Of a stretch of 64,000 nucleotides of DNA, positions 51,402-60,050 are shown piece after piece. Origin of the DNA: Chromobacterium haemolyticum DSM 19808 (GTDB lineage: Bacteria; Pseudomonadota; Gammaproteobacteria; Burkholderiales; Chromobacteriaceae); the NCBI RefSeq assembly GCF_000711885.1, contig NZ_JONK01000005.1, positions 1 through 64,000 of the forward strand, given 5' to 3'. The notes beneath the pieces are model-generated. The model was not told where the DNA came from, searched no databases, and saw only the letters and a program-made list of their open reading frames with translations. Position 1 is the stretch's first letter. The number at the start of each line of letters is the position of its first letter. The position numbers and the translations under genes were made by a program.

Positions 51402-52628
51402 ATGAAACAGGCTATCTTGTGGCTGGGGATGATGTGTGCGCTGCTGTTGACGGCGTGCGGAGGTGGCGGCGGCGGGGTTGGCGGCATCGCGCCGCCGGAC
51501 AATGGCGGGTCAACGGCCAATTCGGTGACGATGACGATAGACAGCGGCCCGGTGCCCAATGTCTATCAGATCAATATCCCTTATGTCTCGGTGACGGTGT
51601 GCGCCCCTGGTGGCGGTCAATGCCAGACGATTAGCCGGGTGTTGGTGGATACCGGCTCCAGCGGTTTGCGTTTGTTGGCCAGCGCAATGAGCGGATCGAC
51701 ATTGGGCAGCCTGCCCGGGGTAACGACGAATAGCCGGCAATTGGCAGAGTGCATGCAATTCGCTAGCGGTTTCACCTGGGGCAGCGTCCGCTACGCCGAC
51801 GTTAAAATGGGGGGTAAGACGGCCCCTTCCTTGCCTGTCCAGATCATCGGCGATCCGGCCTATGGTTCCATCCCCGGCGCCTGCAGCGGGGTGGGGAACA
51901 ATTTGGGCAGCCTGTCGGCGTTGGGAGCCAACGGTATTCTCGGTGTCGGCCTGAGGCAGCAGGATTGCGGCAGCAACTGCGCTAGCAGTAGCAATAACGG
52001 CTATTACTACGCCTGCCCCACTGCCTTGACTTGTCAGCCGGCCCAGGCGGCCGCCGCTTTACAGGTATCCCATCCCGTGGCTGGTTTCGCCAGCGACAAT
52101 AACGGAGTGATGCTGCAATTGCCGGCGGTGGCGATCAGCGGCGCCCCCAGCGCCACCGGGACGCTGTATTTCGGCGTGGGAACCCAGAGCAACAACGCTT
52201 TGGGGTCGGCCAAGGCCTTCCCCACCACGCTGGACGGCAATGGCGTGGACGCGATCACGACCAGCTATAAATCGCTCAGCTACAGCAGCTTTCTGGATAG
52301 CGGCTCCAATGGGCTGTTTTTCCCCGATGCCACGATCGCCACCTGCGTGGTGGGGAGCGGTACCTGGTTCTGCCCCGGCGGCATCTTGAACCTCAACGCC
52401 AGCTTGAGCGGCGGCGGCAACAGCAGCGCGGTGGCCTTCAATCTGGGCAATGCAGGAACGCTGTTGTCGCAAGGTTATTCCGCGCTGCCGGCGGTAGGCA
52501 TGCCGGCCAGCGGTTTTCTTGGCAGCTACTTTGACTGGGGTTTGCCCTTCTTTTACGGCCGCAACGTGTATATCGGCCTGGAAGGAAAGAGCAATCCGCT
52601 AGGCAGCGGGCCGATGTTCCTGTTTTAG
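51402..52628 (+). CDS. DUF3443-family lipoprotein with aspartic-protease-like motif
   Basis: A 408-aa predicted lipoprotein (lipobox LLLTAC, Cys near 19, then a Gly-rich linker). It has VLVDTGSSGLRLLAS near 85 and SFLDSGSNGLFFPD near 305, two D(T/S)GS-type loops as in pepsin-like proteases, and several Cys (CGSNCASS) that may pair. This is the DUF3443 family. The ATG follows GGGGGCGAG. It is paired with the DUF2844 gene. Two Asp loops suggest a peptidase, which is unproven for the family. Confidence 0.75.
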   Translation: MKQAILWLGMMCALLLTACGGGGGGVGGIAPPDNGGSTANSVTMTIDSGPVPNVYQINIPYVSVTVCAPGGGQCQTISRVLVDTGSSGLRLLASAMSGSTLGSLPGVTTNSRQLAECMQFASGFTWGSVRYADVKMGGKTAPSLPVQIIGDPAYGSIPGACSGVGNNLGSLSALGANGILGVGLRQQDCGSNCASSSNNGYYYACPTALTCQPAQAAAALQVSHPVAGFASDNNGVMLQLPAVAISGAPSATGTLYFGVGTQSNNALGSAKAFPTTLDGNGVDAITTSYKSLSYSSFLDSGSNGLFFPDATIATCVVGSGTWFCPGGILNLNASLSGGGNSSAVAFNLGNAGTLLSQGYSALPAVGMPASGFLGSYFDWGLPFFYGRNVYIGLEGKSNPLGSGPMFLF

Positions 52629-52725
52629 TAAGGATTTGCGGGATTCTTGCAACGCAATATAAAGCGTCCTATATCTGGATAGTCATCTCGATGACTTCTC
52701 CTTTGTTGAAATTAGCAATCTGTAC

Positions 52726-52750
52726 GCCCGGCGAGCGCCGGGCTTTTTTT
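52726..52750 (+). terminator. intrinsic terminator
   Basis: GCCCGGC-GAGC-GCCGGGC followed by seven T, downstream of the DUF3443 gene. Confidence 0.9.
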
Positions 52751-52811
52751 ATCCGCGTCGGATGGCTAACGGCACCTTCGGCTAGAATAGCCGCTTCATG
52801 TTTTCTCGAGT

Positions 52812-53381
52812 ATGCCCATGTCTCGTTTGCTCGCAGTCGATCTGGCGAAATCCTATCGTTTATTGAACCATGGTCCCACTGTCTTGGTGTCCTGCGCGGC
52901 CGGGGAGCGCAGCAATGTGATGGCGGCGGCCTGGGCCATGCCGCTGGATTTTGATCCGCCCAAGGTGGCGGTCGTCATCGACAAGGCAACTTACTCTCGG
53001 GAGCTGATCGAGGCTTCGGGCGAGTTTGTGCTCAACGTGCCTTGCCGCGCTCAGGCCGCGGAGGTGCTGCGCGCCGGCGGCGCCGACGGCAGGCGGGTGG
53101 ACAAGTTTGCGCACAGCGGCCTGAGCCGGCTTCCTTCGCTGCGGGTGGGCGCGCCGCGCGTGGATGGCTGCATCGCCTATCTGGAGTGCAGAGTAATCAG
53201 CGAACCGGAAAATCAGTCCCGCTATGATCTGTTCATCGGAGAAGTGGTGGCGGCGGAGGCGGACGCGGAGGTGTTCGCCGATGGCCATTGGCGCTTCGAC
53301 GACGACGCCAAGCGCAGCTTGCACTATATTGCCGGCGGCGCTTTTTTTGCGACCGGGGAGGCTTTCGAGGTGGAAAAATAA
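52812..53381 (+). CDS. Flavin reductase-like FMN-binding protein
   Basis: A 189-aa protein of the flavin reductase-like (split-barrel FMN-binding) family: GPTVLVSCAAGERSNVMAAAW near 20-40, DKATYSRELIEASGEFVLNVP near 57-76 and FIGEVVAAEAD near 140. It likely binds FMN and uses NAD(P)H to reduce it or a substrate. Starts at 52812 and 52818 are both possible. It is a single gene ending in a shared bidirectional terminator facing tyrS. Confidence 0.8.
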   Translation: MPMSRLLAVDLAKSYRLLNHGPTVLVSCAAGERSNVMAAAWAMPLDFDPPKVAVVIDKATYSRELIEASGEFVLNVPCRAQAAEVLRAGGADGRRVDKFAHSGLSRLPSLRVGAPRVDGCIAYLECRVISEPENQSRYDLFIGEVVAAEADAEVFADGHWRFDDDAKRSLHYIAGGAFFATGEAFEVEK

Positions 53382-53391
53382 GGTTCCGACG

Positions 53392-53419
53392 ATAAAAAAG
53401 CGGCCGTCATGGCCGCTTT
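53392..53419. terminator. bidirectional terminator, flavin reductase / tyrS
   Basis: AAAGCGGCC-GTCAT-GGCCGCTTT with an A run on the left, which becomes a T run for the minus-strand tyrS. Confidence 0.88.
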
Positions 53420-53440
53420 CGTTTGATGCGAGTGCTGCGC

Positions 53441-54715
53441 TCAGCGCCATTCCACCAGCGCGTAATTCTTCTTGCCGCGCTTGAGCAGAGTGTAGCGGCC
53501 AAACAGGCGTTCCGCGTCGCTGAAGCGCTGCTCCAGGCTGTCGGCTTTGTCGCCGTTGACGCTGACCGCGCCGCTCTGGATGAAGGTGCGCGCCTCGCTC
53601 TTGGATTTGGCTAGGCCGCCGGCGGCCAGCGCGTCGATCAGGCTGTCGGCGTCGCGTTCAAGCAGGATGCTGGGCAGGCCGTCCTGAGCCAGTTGAGCGA
53701 AATCGTCGGCGGTGAGGCTGCTCAGGTCATTGTTGAACAGACTTTGAGTGATGCGCTGTGCCGCCTCCAGCGCTGCGGCGCCGTGCACCATGGCCGTCAT
53801 CTGTTCGCCCAGGATGCGTTGCGCTTCCGGCTTGCCGTCGCGCGCCTGGTCGGCGGCTTCGATCGCGGCGATTTCTTCCAGCGACAGGAAGGTGAAGTAG
53901 CGCAGGAATTTGTACACGTCGGCGTCGGCGGTGCCCAGCCAGAACTGATAGAAGGCGTACGGCGATGTCTTTTTGGCGTCCAGCCAGATGGTGCCGGATT
54001 CGGTCTTGCCGAACTTTGTGCCGTCGGATTTCGTCACCAGCGGCACAGTCAGGCCGAATACCTGCTGTTGTTGCAGGCGGCGGGTGAGGTCGATGCCGGC
54101 GGTGATATTGCCCCACTGGTCGGAGCCGCCGATCTGCAGCTTGCAGCCGAAGCGGCGGTTCAACTCGGCGAAGTCATAGCCTTGCAGCAGGCTGTACGAG
54201 AACTCGGTGAAGGAGATGCCCTGGTCTTCGCGGTTGATGCGTTGCTGCACCGATTCTTTCTTGATCATTGCGTTGACCGAGAAATGTTTGCCGATGTCGC
54301 GCAGGAAATCCAGCGTGTTCATTTGGCCGAACCAGTCGTAGTTATTGGCCATCAAGGCGGCGTTGTCGCCTTCGAAACTGAGGAAGGGCTCGACTTGGCC
54401 GCGGATCTTCTCCACCCAGCCCTGGATCACGTCCGGCGTGTTCAGTTTGCGCTCGGCGGCTTTGAAGCTGGGGTCGCCTATCATGCCGGTTGCGCCGCCC
54501 ACCAGCGCTACCGGGCGATGGCCGGCCTGCTGGAAGCGACGCAGCATCAGCACCGGCACCAGATGGCCCAAGTGCAAGCTGTCGGCGGTAGGGTCGAAGC
54601 CGCAATAAAGGGTCACCTGCTCCTTGCTCAGAAGTTCTTCCAGCGCAACGGCGTCCGTGGTTTGCGCAATCAGGCCGCGGGCCTGCAGATCCTGAATCAG
54701 GGGGGCATGGTTCAT
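53441..54715 (-). CDS. tyrS: Tyrosyl-tRNA synthetase
   Basis: A 424-aa class I enzyme that charges tRNA-Tyr. The HIGH motif reads HLGH (in [13 protein letters not shown], about 47), the tyrosine pocket reads [12 protein letters not shown] near 175, the KMSKS loop reads KFGKT near 235, and a C-terminal S4 RNA-binding domain ends the protein ([20 protein letters not shown]). Length is normal. It is a single gene with a bidirectional terminator behind and a hairpin in its leader. Confidence 0.97.
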   Translation of the reverse strand: MNHAPLIQDLQARGLIAQTTDAVALEELLSKEQVTLYCGFDPTADSLHLGHLVPVLMLRRFQQAGHRPVALVGGATGMIGDPSFKAAERKLNTPDVIQGWVEKIRGQVEPFLSFEGDNAALMANNYDWFGQMNTLDFLRDIGKHFSVNAMIKKESVQQRINREDQGISFTEFSYSLLQGYDFAELNRRFGCKLQIGGSDQWGNITAGIDLTRRLQQQQVFGLTVPLVTKSDGTKFGKTESGTIWLDAKKTSPYAFYQFWLGTADADVYKFLRYFTFLSLEEIAAIEAADQARDGKPEAQRILGEQMTAMVHGAAALEAAQRITQSLFNNDLSSLTADDFAQLAQDGLPSILLERDADSLIDALAAGGLAKSKSEARTFIQSGAVSVNGDKADSLEQRFSDAERLFGRYTLLKRGKKNYALVEWR

Positions 54716-55002
54716 TTATCGGGTCTCCAACAAGGTGATGCGCGGCAATGGCGGGATGAGGGCGCCGCCGCAAAAAGTTAGGCCGCCCGTTGGCGGGCGG
54801 CGTAGCCGGACTCGCCAAGCGAGCCCAATCAAGGATATTAACCGAAAACCAGTGGTTTTTGCCCCCTTTTTGTCGGTAGAATTCGGGTAAAACCCCATTT
54901 GGGTTAGGGTTTGTCAGTCCGGCACGGTAATATCATGTTGCAATGCACTAACTCAGGTAATGCTTGGGCGGACGGATTTTGGATACACGGAGTGAAGGCG
55001 CG
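54716..55002. other. divergent tyrS / cytochrome b561 gap with a leader hairpin
   Basis: GCCGCCCGTTGGCGGGCGGC (54782-54801) folds into an 8-bp GC-rich stem. On the minus strand it is followed by CTAACTTTTTGC, 53-66 bases ahead of the tyrS start. It could be an attenuator in the tyrS leader or a processing signal. No gene is seen. Confidence 0.4.
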
Positions 55003-55662
55003 ATGACGCAATTGGTAAAAGTGTGGGATGTTCCCACTCGCTTGTTTCACTGGGCGCTGGTGATTCTGTTCTGCGGCATGTGGTATAGCGGCGAGCAGGG
55101 CGGAGATTGGCTGCAATACCATATCTGGTGCGGTTCCGCCCTCGCCAGCCTGCTGCTGTTTCGTTTGATCTGGGGCGTGATAGGGAGCCAGACCGCGCGT
55201 TTCGACAATTTCATCAAGGGGCCGCGCAGCATTGTCCGCTATTTGCGCGGCGAGCTGACCGAGAACGAGCAGCCGGGCCACAACCCTTTGGGCGGCCTGA
55301 TGGTGTTGGCGATGTTGTTGGCCTTGCTGGCTCAGGTGAGCACCGGCCTGTTCGCCGCCGATGTCGACAGCTATCTGTACGACGGCCCGTTGGCCAAGCT
55401 GCTGAGCGGCGATGCGGCCGAAGCCGCCACCTCGTTCCACAAGGGCTTCTTCAATGTGATCCTGGGGCTGGTCGGCCTGCACTTGCTGGCCATCATCGCT
55501 TACCGCTTGTTCAAGAAGAACAATCTGGTGAAGGCGATGATCACCGGCAACAAAGCCATCGCCGGCGATGTGCCGCGTCTGGAGTTCGCGCCGGCCATCA
55601 TCGCGCTGGTGGCCTTGCTGGTGTCCAGCGGCGGTATTTATGTGCTGTTGACGCGTTTGTGA
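55003..55662 (+). CDS. Cytochrome b561-family membrane protein
   Basis: A 219-aa di-haem cytochrome b of the b561/Ni-hydrogenase b-subunit type: four membrane segments with haem-ligand His residues in WDVPTRLFHWALV (about 16), YHIWCGSALASLLLFRLIWG (about 41), SFHKGFFNVILGLVGLHLLAI (about 145-160). It carries electrons in the inner membrane. The ATG at 55003 follows GAAGGCG. It converges on two cytochrome c' genes, a common pairing in which b561 feeds or receives electrons from the periplasmic cytochrome. Confidence 0.85.
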   Translation: MTQLVKVWDVPTRLFHWALVILFCGMWYSGEQGGDWLQYHIWCGSALASLLLFRLIWGVIGSQTARFDNFIKGPRSIVRYLRGELTENEQPGHNPLGGLMVLAMLLALLAQVSTGLFAADVDSYLYDGPLAKLLSGDAAEAATSFHKGFFNVILGLVGLHLLAIIAYRLFKKNNLVKAMITGNKAIAGDVPRLEFAPAIIALVALLVSSGGIYVLLTRL

Positions 55663-55705
55663 GCGCAAGGCGCGGAGCGCTGTCCGCGTCGCGTAGGCAG
55701 GCAAG

Positions 55706-55734
55706 AAAAAGGGCGGTCAACACCGCCCTTTTTT
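55706..55734. terminator. bidirectional terminator, cytochrome b561 / cytochrome c'
   Basis: AAAAGGGCGGT-CAAC-ACCGCCCTTTTTT gives T runs in both directions between convergent genes. Confidence 0.9.
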
Positions 55735-55746
55735 CGTGGGCGCGAT

Positions 55747-56184
55747 TTATTTCTCCGGGCCGCGGAAGGCGTCGTGACAGGACTTGCAGCTTTGCGCCAC
55801 CGCGCCGTAGTTTTTCTTGATGGCGGCGAGGTCGCCGCCTCGGGCGGCCTGTCTCAGGTCGGCCACGGCTTTGAGGAAGGCGTCCTTGTCGGCCTGGAAC
55901 TTGGCGGGCTGGCTCCAGATTTCCGGCTTGGCTCGGCTTTTGCCGCTGATGCTGTTGGCGGGGAAGTGATTGAAGGGCTCGGCCGCGATCAGATTCAAGG
56001 CGTCCGCCTGACGGATGAAGGCGTCTTTCTGGTACGGATCGCGCCCACGCACCACCGCGCCCATGGGTTCGAAGGCCAGCAATACTTTCTTGAAGGATTT
56101 GGTGCGTGTTTCGGCCGGCGTGTCGGCCAGCGCCAGCGGCGCCGCGATGGCGCCCAACAGCAATACGGTCAGCAGTTTTTTCAT
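55747..56184 (-). CDS. Cytochrome c' (class II) family protein
   Basis: A 145-aa periplasmic cytochrome. Signal peptide MKKLLTVLLLGAIAAPLALA; the haem site CKSCH is near the C-terminus (CKSCHDAFRG), the class II position, in a four-helix bundle. It is a paralogue of the next gene upstream, sharing the FPANS/PEIWSQPAKF region, so the pair arose by tandem duplication. Roles in such proteins include electron transfer and NO binding; which applies is unknown. Confidence 0.85.
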   Translation of the reverse strand: MKKLLTVLLLGAIAAPLALADTPAETRTKSFKKVLLAFEPMGAVVRGRDPYQKDAFIRQADALNLIAAEPFNHFPANSISGKSRAKPEIWSQPAKFQADKDAFLKAVADLRQAARGGDLAAIKKNYGAVAQSCKSCHDAFRGPEK

Positions 56185-56271
56185 TCCGGGGTCTTCGAGG
56201 TGGAGTCTGACTGCGGATAGGCAAGCAAACAGCCCGCTGGCGAGCGGGCTGCGGGGACCGACGCGAAGGAT

Positions 56272-56700
56272 TTAGTCCTTGCGGAAGGCGTCGTGACAGG
56301 CCTTACAGGTCTTCTGGGTGGCGCCGAACTGTACCTTGATTGCGCCCAGATCGCCGCCGGCGGCTACTTGCTTCAGTTTGGCGGTGGCGGCTTTGTGGTT
56401 GTCGATGGCTTTTTGCCATTCGGCGGGCTTGCTCCAGATTTCCGGCTTGGCGTCGGTCTTGCCGGTCCCGCTGCCCGCCGGGAAATGCTGCCACGGTTTT
56501 TGGGACAGAGCTTCCAGCTCACCGGCCAGCTTGGCGAACTCATCCTTGTTATAGGGTGTTTCGCCCTTCACCATCTTGCCCATGCCGCCAACCACCGGTT
56601 TGTATTGCTTGAAGACGTCTTTGCGCTGAGCAATCGGATCGGCGGCAAAGGCCTGGCCGGCGAGAGTGGTGGCAAGGGCGAGCATCAACAGCTTTTTCAT
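56272..56700 (-). CDS. Cytochrome c' (class II) family protein
   Basis: A 142-aa periplasmic cytochrome with signal peptide MKKLLMLALATTLAGQAFA and C-terminal haem site CKACH. It is upstream of and homologous to the second copy (shared PEIWSKPAEWQ, HFPAGS). Its ATG follows AAGGAA. A GC-rich hairpin without T run (56229-56250) separates the two and may favour this first copy. It is in the same direction as its paralogue and convergent with cytochrome b561. Confidence 0.85.
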   Translation of the reverse strand: MKKLLMLALATTLAGQAFAADPIAQRKDVFKQYKPVVGGMGKMVKGETPYNKDEFAKLAGELEALSQKPWQHFPAGSGTGKTDAKPEIWSKPAEWQKAIDNHKAATAKLKQVAAGGDLGAIKVQFGATQKTCKACHDAFRKD

Positions 56701-56825
56701 GTCATTTCCTTATTATGAGCAATGGGTGGTAAGCCATAAGCCTATCATGGGCATTCTGGGGCACAAAGCTACCATGATTGGCGGGCACGATAAACCGATG
56801 AATGATTAAACCTTGTGAATTTGAG

Positions 56826-56842
56826 ATGTTATACAGTAACAT
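56826..56842 (+). promoter_or_regulatory. Zur operator upstream of zur
   Basis: ATGTTATACAGTAACAT is an inverted repeat (ATGTTA / TAACAT around TACAG), matching the TGTTATA-type Zur box of proteobacteria, 32 bases before the zur ATG. It implies zinc-dependent self-control of the zur-znu operon. Confidence 0.75.
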
Positions 56843-56873
56843 TGTGCTCTGATTAAACAAGCGGGTGTCCGGC

Positions 56874-57308
56874 ATGGACCATCAAGCCTATCTGGCCGCG
56901 GCGGAGCGGCATTGTGAACGGCGCGGCAGCAAGCTGACCGCGTTGCGCCGTCAGGTGCTGGAGCTGGTGCTGCGTTACAGCGGGGTGGTCAAGGCTTATC
57001 AGGTCCTGGCGGATCTGCAGCAGGAGCGCGGCGCCGCCGCGCCGCCCACCGTGTATCGCGCGCTGGATTTCCTGGTGGAACACGGCCTGCTGCACAAGGT
57101 GGACGCCTTGAACGGCTTCATCGTCTGCGATCACTTCGAATGCCAGCATGAAGGGCTGATCCTTGTCTGCGGCGACTGCGGCCAGGTACAGGAAATCGAC
57201 GCCGCGCCGGCCTTGAGCGCGTTGCGCTTGGCCGCGCAGGCGGCGGCCTTTTCCTTGTGCCCGCAAAACCTGGTGTTGACGGGGCGTTGCCAGTCCTGCA
57301 GCGCCTGA
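56874..57308 (+). CDS. zur: Zinc uptake regulator (Fur family)
   Basis: A 144-aa Fur-family repressor. The winged HTH (about 20-80) includes KLTALRRQVLELVL and PTVYRALDFLVEHGLLHKV, and metal sites include CDHFECQHEG, structural CGDCG and the final CQSC. The sequence type and the znu genes behind it indicate Zur rather than Fur or PerR. With zinc bound it should repress its own operon through the box at 56826. ATG at 56874 is used; a GTG three codons upstream is possible. The next gene begins 20 bases on. Confidence 0.9.
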   Translation: MDHQAYLAAAERHCERRGSKLTALRRQVLELVLRYSGVVKAYQVLADLQQERGAAAPPTVYRALDFLVEHGLLHKVDALNGFIVCDHFECQHEGLILVCGDCGQVQEIDAAPALSALRLAAQAAAFSLCPQNLVLTGRCQSCSA

Positions 57309-57328
57309 ATCCACGAATTCCCTAATCC

Positions 57329-58246
57329 ATGAAAAAAACCATAGTCAACTTGTTCACCGGTTTCCTCGGGGTGGGCAAGACCACGGCGTTGCGCCATTTG
57401 ATCGAGCATCGTCCCGCGCATGAGAAGTGGGCGATCATCGTCAACGAGTTCGGCGAGGTCGGCATAGACGGCGCGGCCCTGAGCCAGGACGAACTGGCGG
57501 TGGCGGAAATCGCCGGCGGCTGCCTGTGCTGCGTGGCCGGTCCGCAGATGACCGCCACGGTGGCGACCCTGTTGCGCCGCGAACGCCCCGACCGCTTGTT
57601 GATTGAGGCCAGCGGCCTGGCGCACGCGGCCGGCGTCATCGACGAATTGCGCGCCAAGCCCTTGGGCGAGGCGCTGGAGGTGGGCGCGGTACTCACTCTG
57701 GTGGACCCCCGCCAGTTCATTCAGCCTGATTACCACCGTCAGCCGCTGTACCGAGACCAGATTTCCATTGCCGACGTGTTGGTGGCCAACAAGATCGACA
57801 CGGCCGACGTGCCGACGATGGAGGCTTTCCGTCAACAGGCGGGGGCCTTGTTTCCGCCCAAGTCGCTGGTGGGCGAAGTGCGCAACGGCGAACTGGATCC
57901 GGCTTGGCTGGATGCCGCCGCCGCACCCAAGCCGCGTTACCGGCCGGCTGTGCCGGACGACGCCGCTGCCCAATGGCGCTCGATGGGCTGGACTTTCGAG
58001 CCGGAGCAGGCTTTTGACGGAGAGAAACTGACCCGCTTTTTCGATGCGCTGCCGACCTTGGTGCCAGGCCTGGTGCGCGCCAAGGGCGTGTTCAAGGTGC
58101 TGGACAGCTGGGTGTGGCTGAACTGGGCAGCGGGGCAGTGGGGCGCGGCCCAGGTGTCCTGGCGGCGCGACAGCCGTTTTGAACTGATTGCCGAGGATTT
58201 CGACGCCGCCGCGATTGAGGGCAGGTTGCGGGAGTGCTTCGAATGA
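57329..58246 (+). CDS. COG0523 G3E GTPase (zinc metallochaperone)
   Basis: A 305-aa CobW-like GTPase: Walker A FTGFLGVGKTTALRHL (about 9-23), the metal motif GGCLCC (CxCC, about 64-69), Walker B-type LLIEASGLAHA and base-recognition NKID. Members under Zur control move zinc to essential enzymes when zinc is scarce (ZigA/ZagA-like); this is inferred from the operon. Its TGA overlaps the start of the next small gene. Confidence 0.88.
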   Translation: MKKTIVNLFTGFLGVGKTTALRHLIEHRPAHEKWAIIVNEFGEVGIDGAALSQDELAVAEIAGGCLCCVAGPQMTATVATLLRRERPDRLLIEASGLAHAAGVIDELRAKPLGEALEVGAVLTLVDPRQFIQPDYHRQPLYRDQISIADVLVANKIDTADVPTMEAFRQQAGALFPPKSLVGEVRNGELDPAWLDAAAAPKPRYRPAVPDDAAAQWRSMGWTFEPEQAFDGEKLTRFFDALPTLVPGLVRAKGVFKVLDSWVWLNWAAGQWGAAQVSWRRDSRFELIAEDFDAAAIEGRLRECFE

Positions 58247-58413
58247 CGTCTAAACATCAACATCCGCGTGCGCACCGGCATCTGACGCCGGCCAATTTCA
58301 AGCCGCCGTTCAGCCTGCTGGCGATGTCGGCCTGGCAACGGCTGGGTCTGGCCGGCGCCGCGCTGGCGGTCTTATGGGTTCTGGTGATCTGGGCTTTGAG
58401 GGAGGCGGCATGA
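58243..58413 (+). CDS. 56-aa His-rich single-pass membrane peptide of the zinc operon
   Basis: An intact small gene whose ATG overlaps the GTPase stop (ATGA) and whose stop overlaps the znuC ATG (ATGA), so it is coupled on both sides. The product has a His-rich head (MTSKHQHPRAHRHLTP: five His in the first 14 residues) and one membrane helix (about 33-52). A zinc-binding accessory of the importer or of the GTPase is plausible. I do not know a family for it. Confidence 0.7.
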   Translation: MTSKHQHPRAHRHLTPANFKPPFSLLAMSAWQRLGLAGAALAVLWVLVIWALREAA

Positions 58414-59153
58414 GCGTCAGTCTGCGGAACCTGACCGTTTCTTATCAGCGCCACCCGGCGGTGCACCATGTCAGCGGCAGTTTCGTCGCAGGAGACGCCA
58501 CCGCGATTTTCGGTCCCAACGGCGCCGGCAAGAGCACCTTGCTCAAGGCCATGATAGGCGCTTTGACGCCGGATTCCGGTTCGGTGCAGCTGGACGGTTT
58601 TCAGCGTCGCGACATCGCCTATCTGCCTCAGCAGTCTGAGATCGACCGTTCTTTGCCGGTCAGCGTGCTGGACTTGGTATGCACCGGCCTGTGGCACGAT
58701 ACCGGCGTGTTAGGCGGCGTTAGCCGTCGCGGCCGCGATCAGGCCTTGCTGGCCTTGGAGCAGGTGGGCCTGGCCGATTTCGCGCTGCGGCCCATCTCGG
58801 CGCTGTCCAGCGGCCAGTTCCAGCGCGTGTTGTTCGCCCGCATTCTGGTTCAGGATGCGCGCCTGATCCTGCTGGACGAGCCGTTCAACGCGGTGGACGC
58901 CAAGACCACCTACGACTTGCTGGAGCTGGTGCGCCATTGGCGGGAAGAAGGCCGTACCGTGGTGGCGGTGTTGCATGATTACGAGCAGGTGCGCGCTTAT
59001 TTCCCGCACACCTTGTTGTTGGCGCGCGAAGTGGTGGCCTGGGGCGATACCGCCGAAGTGCTGTGCGACGCCAATTTGAAACGCGCGGTGGACACCGCCG
59101 CGCATTGGCAATCCCAGGCTGCGGTCTGCGAAGTGGATGGAGCGCAAGCCTGA
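58410..59153 (+). CDS. znuC: Zinc ABC transporter ATP-binding protein
   Basis: A 247-aa ATPase of the metal-type ABC importers: Walker A FGPNGAGKSTLLKA (about 33-45), signature ALSSGQFQRVLFARIL (about 132), Walker B LILLDEPFNAVD, switch His in AVLHDYEQ. The signature has SSGQ as usual for ZnuC/MntB types. The ATG overlaps the small peptide gene, and its stop overlaps znuB (TGATG). Confidence 0.93.
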   Translation: MSVSLRNLTVSYQRHPAVHHVSGSFVAGDATAIFGPNGAGKSTLLKAMIGALTPDSGSVQLDGFQRRDIAYLPQQSEIDRSLPVSVLDLVCTGLWHDTGVLGGVSRRGRDQALLALEQVGLADFALRPISALSSGQFQRVLFARILVQDARLILLDEPFNAVDAKTTYDLLELVRHWREEGRTVVAVLHDYEQVRAYFPHTLLLAREVVAWGDTAEVLCDANLKRAVDTAAHWQSQAAVCEVDGAQA

Positions 59154-60028
59154 TGTCGCATTTATACGATTTACTGGTGTCGCCGTTTGCCGAATTCGCC
59201 TTTATGCGCCGAGCGCTTATCGGTTGTCTGGCCCTGGCCCTGGGCAGTGGCCCGATCGGCCTGTTTCTGGTGATGCGGCGCATGAGCCTGATGGGCGATG
59301 CGATGAGCCATGCCGTGCTGCCCGGCGCCGCGGTGGGCTTCATGATGGCGGGCCTCAGCCTGCCGGCCATGAGCCTGGGCGGTTTCTTCGCCGGGGTGCT
59401 GGTGGCGCTGCTGGCTGGCCTGGCCACGCGTTTCACCAGCATCAAGGAGGATGCCAGCTTCGCCGCCTTCTACCTGCTGTCCTTGTCCATCGGGGTATTG
59501 CTGGTGTCGCGCGGCGGCAGCAATGTGGACTTGATGCATATCTTGTTTGGTTCTGTGCTGGCGGTGGACGATGCGGCCCTGTTTCTGGTGGCCGGCGTGG
59601 CATCCTTCACCTTGTTGGCGCTGGCCTTGATCTACCGCCCCCTGCTGCTGGAAAGCCTGGACCCGGTCTACCTGCGCGCCGTGGGCGCGCGCGGGGGGTT
59701 GTGGCACATGTTGTTCCTGATGCTGGTGGTGCTGAACCTGGTGGCGGGTTTCCAGGCGCTGGGCACCTTGATGGCGGTGGGACTGATGATGCTGCCGGCG
59801 ATCACCGCCCGCTTGTGGACCGAGCGCATCGAGGCCTTGCTTGGCTTGTCGGTGGCCATTGCCTTTCTGGCCGGCTTGGGCGGCCTATTGCTGTCCTATC
59901 ATTTCGAATTGCCCTCCGGGCCGGCCATCATTCTGCTGGCGGGCCTGGTCTATCTGTTGTCGCTGCTATTGGCGCCGGTGGGCGGGGCTTTGCCGCGTTA
60001 CATCCGCGCCCGGCATCTGGAATCCTGA
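59153..60028 (+). CDS. znuB: Zinc ABC transporter permease
   Basis: A 291-aa metal ABC-3 family permease with about eight membrane helices. Typical text: MRRALIGCLALALGSGPIGLFLVMRRMSLMGDAMSHAVLPG near 20-60 and GFQALGTLMAVGLMMLPAITARLW near 200-222. It forms the membrane channel for Zn2+ with ZnuC and ZnuA. It starts within the znuC stop codon, so translation is coupled. Confidence 0.93.
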   Translation: MSHLYDLLVSPFAEFAFMRRALIGCLALALGSGPIGLFLVMRRMSLMGDAMSHAVLPGAAVGFMMAGLSLPAMSLGGFFAGVLVALLAGLATRFTSIKEDASFAAFYLLSLSIGVLLVSRGGSNVDLMHILFGSVLAVDDAALFLVAGVASFTLLALALIYRPLLLESLDPVYLRAVGARGGLWHMLFLMLVVLNLVAGFQALGTLMAVGLMMLPAITARLWTERIEALLGLSVAIAFLAGLGGLLLSYHFELPSGPAIILLAGLVYLLSLLLAPVGGALPRYIRARHLES

Positions 60029-60050
60029 ACCCTTGATAAGGAAGTCGCCG

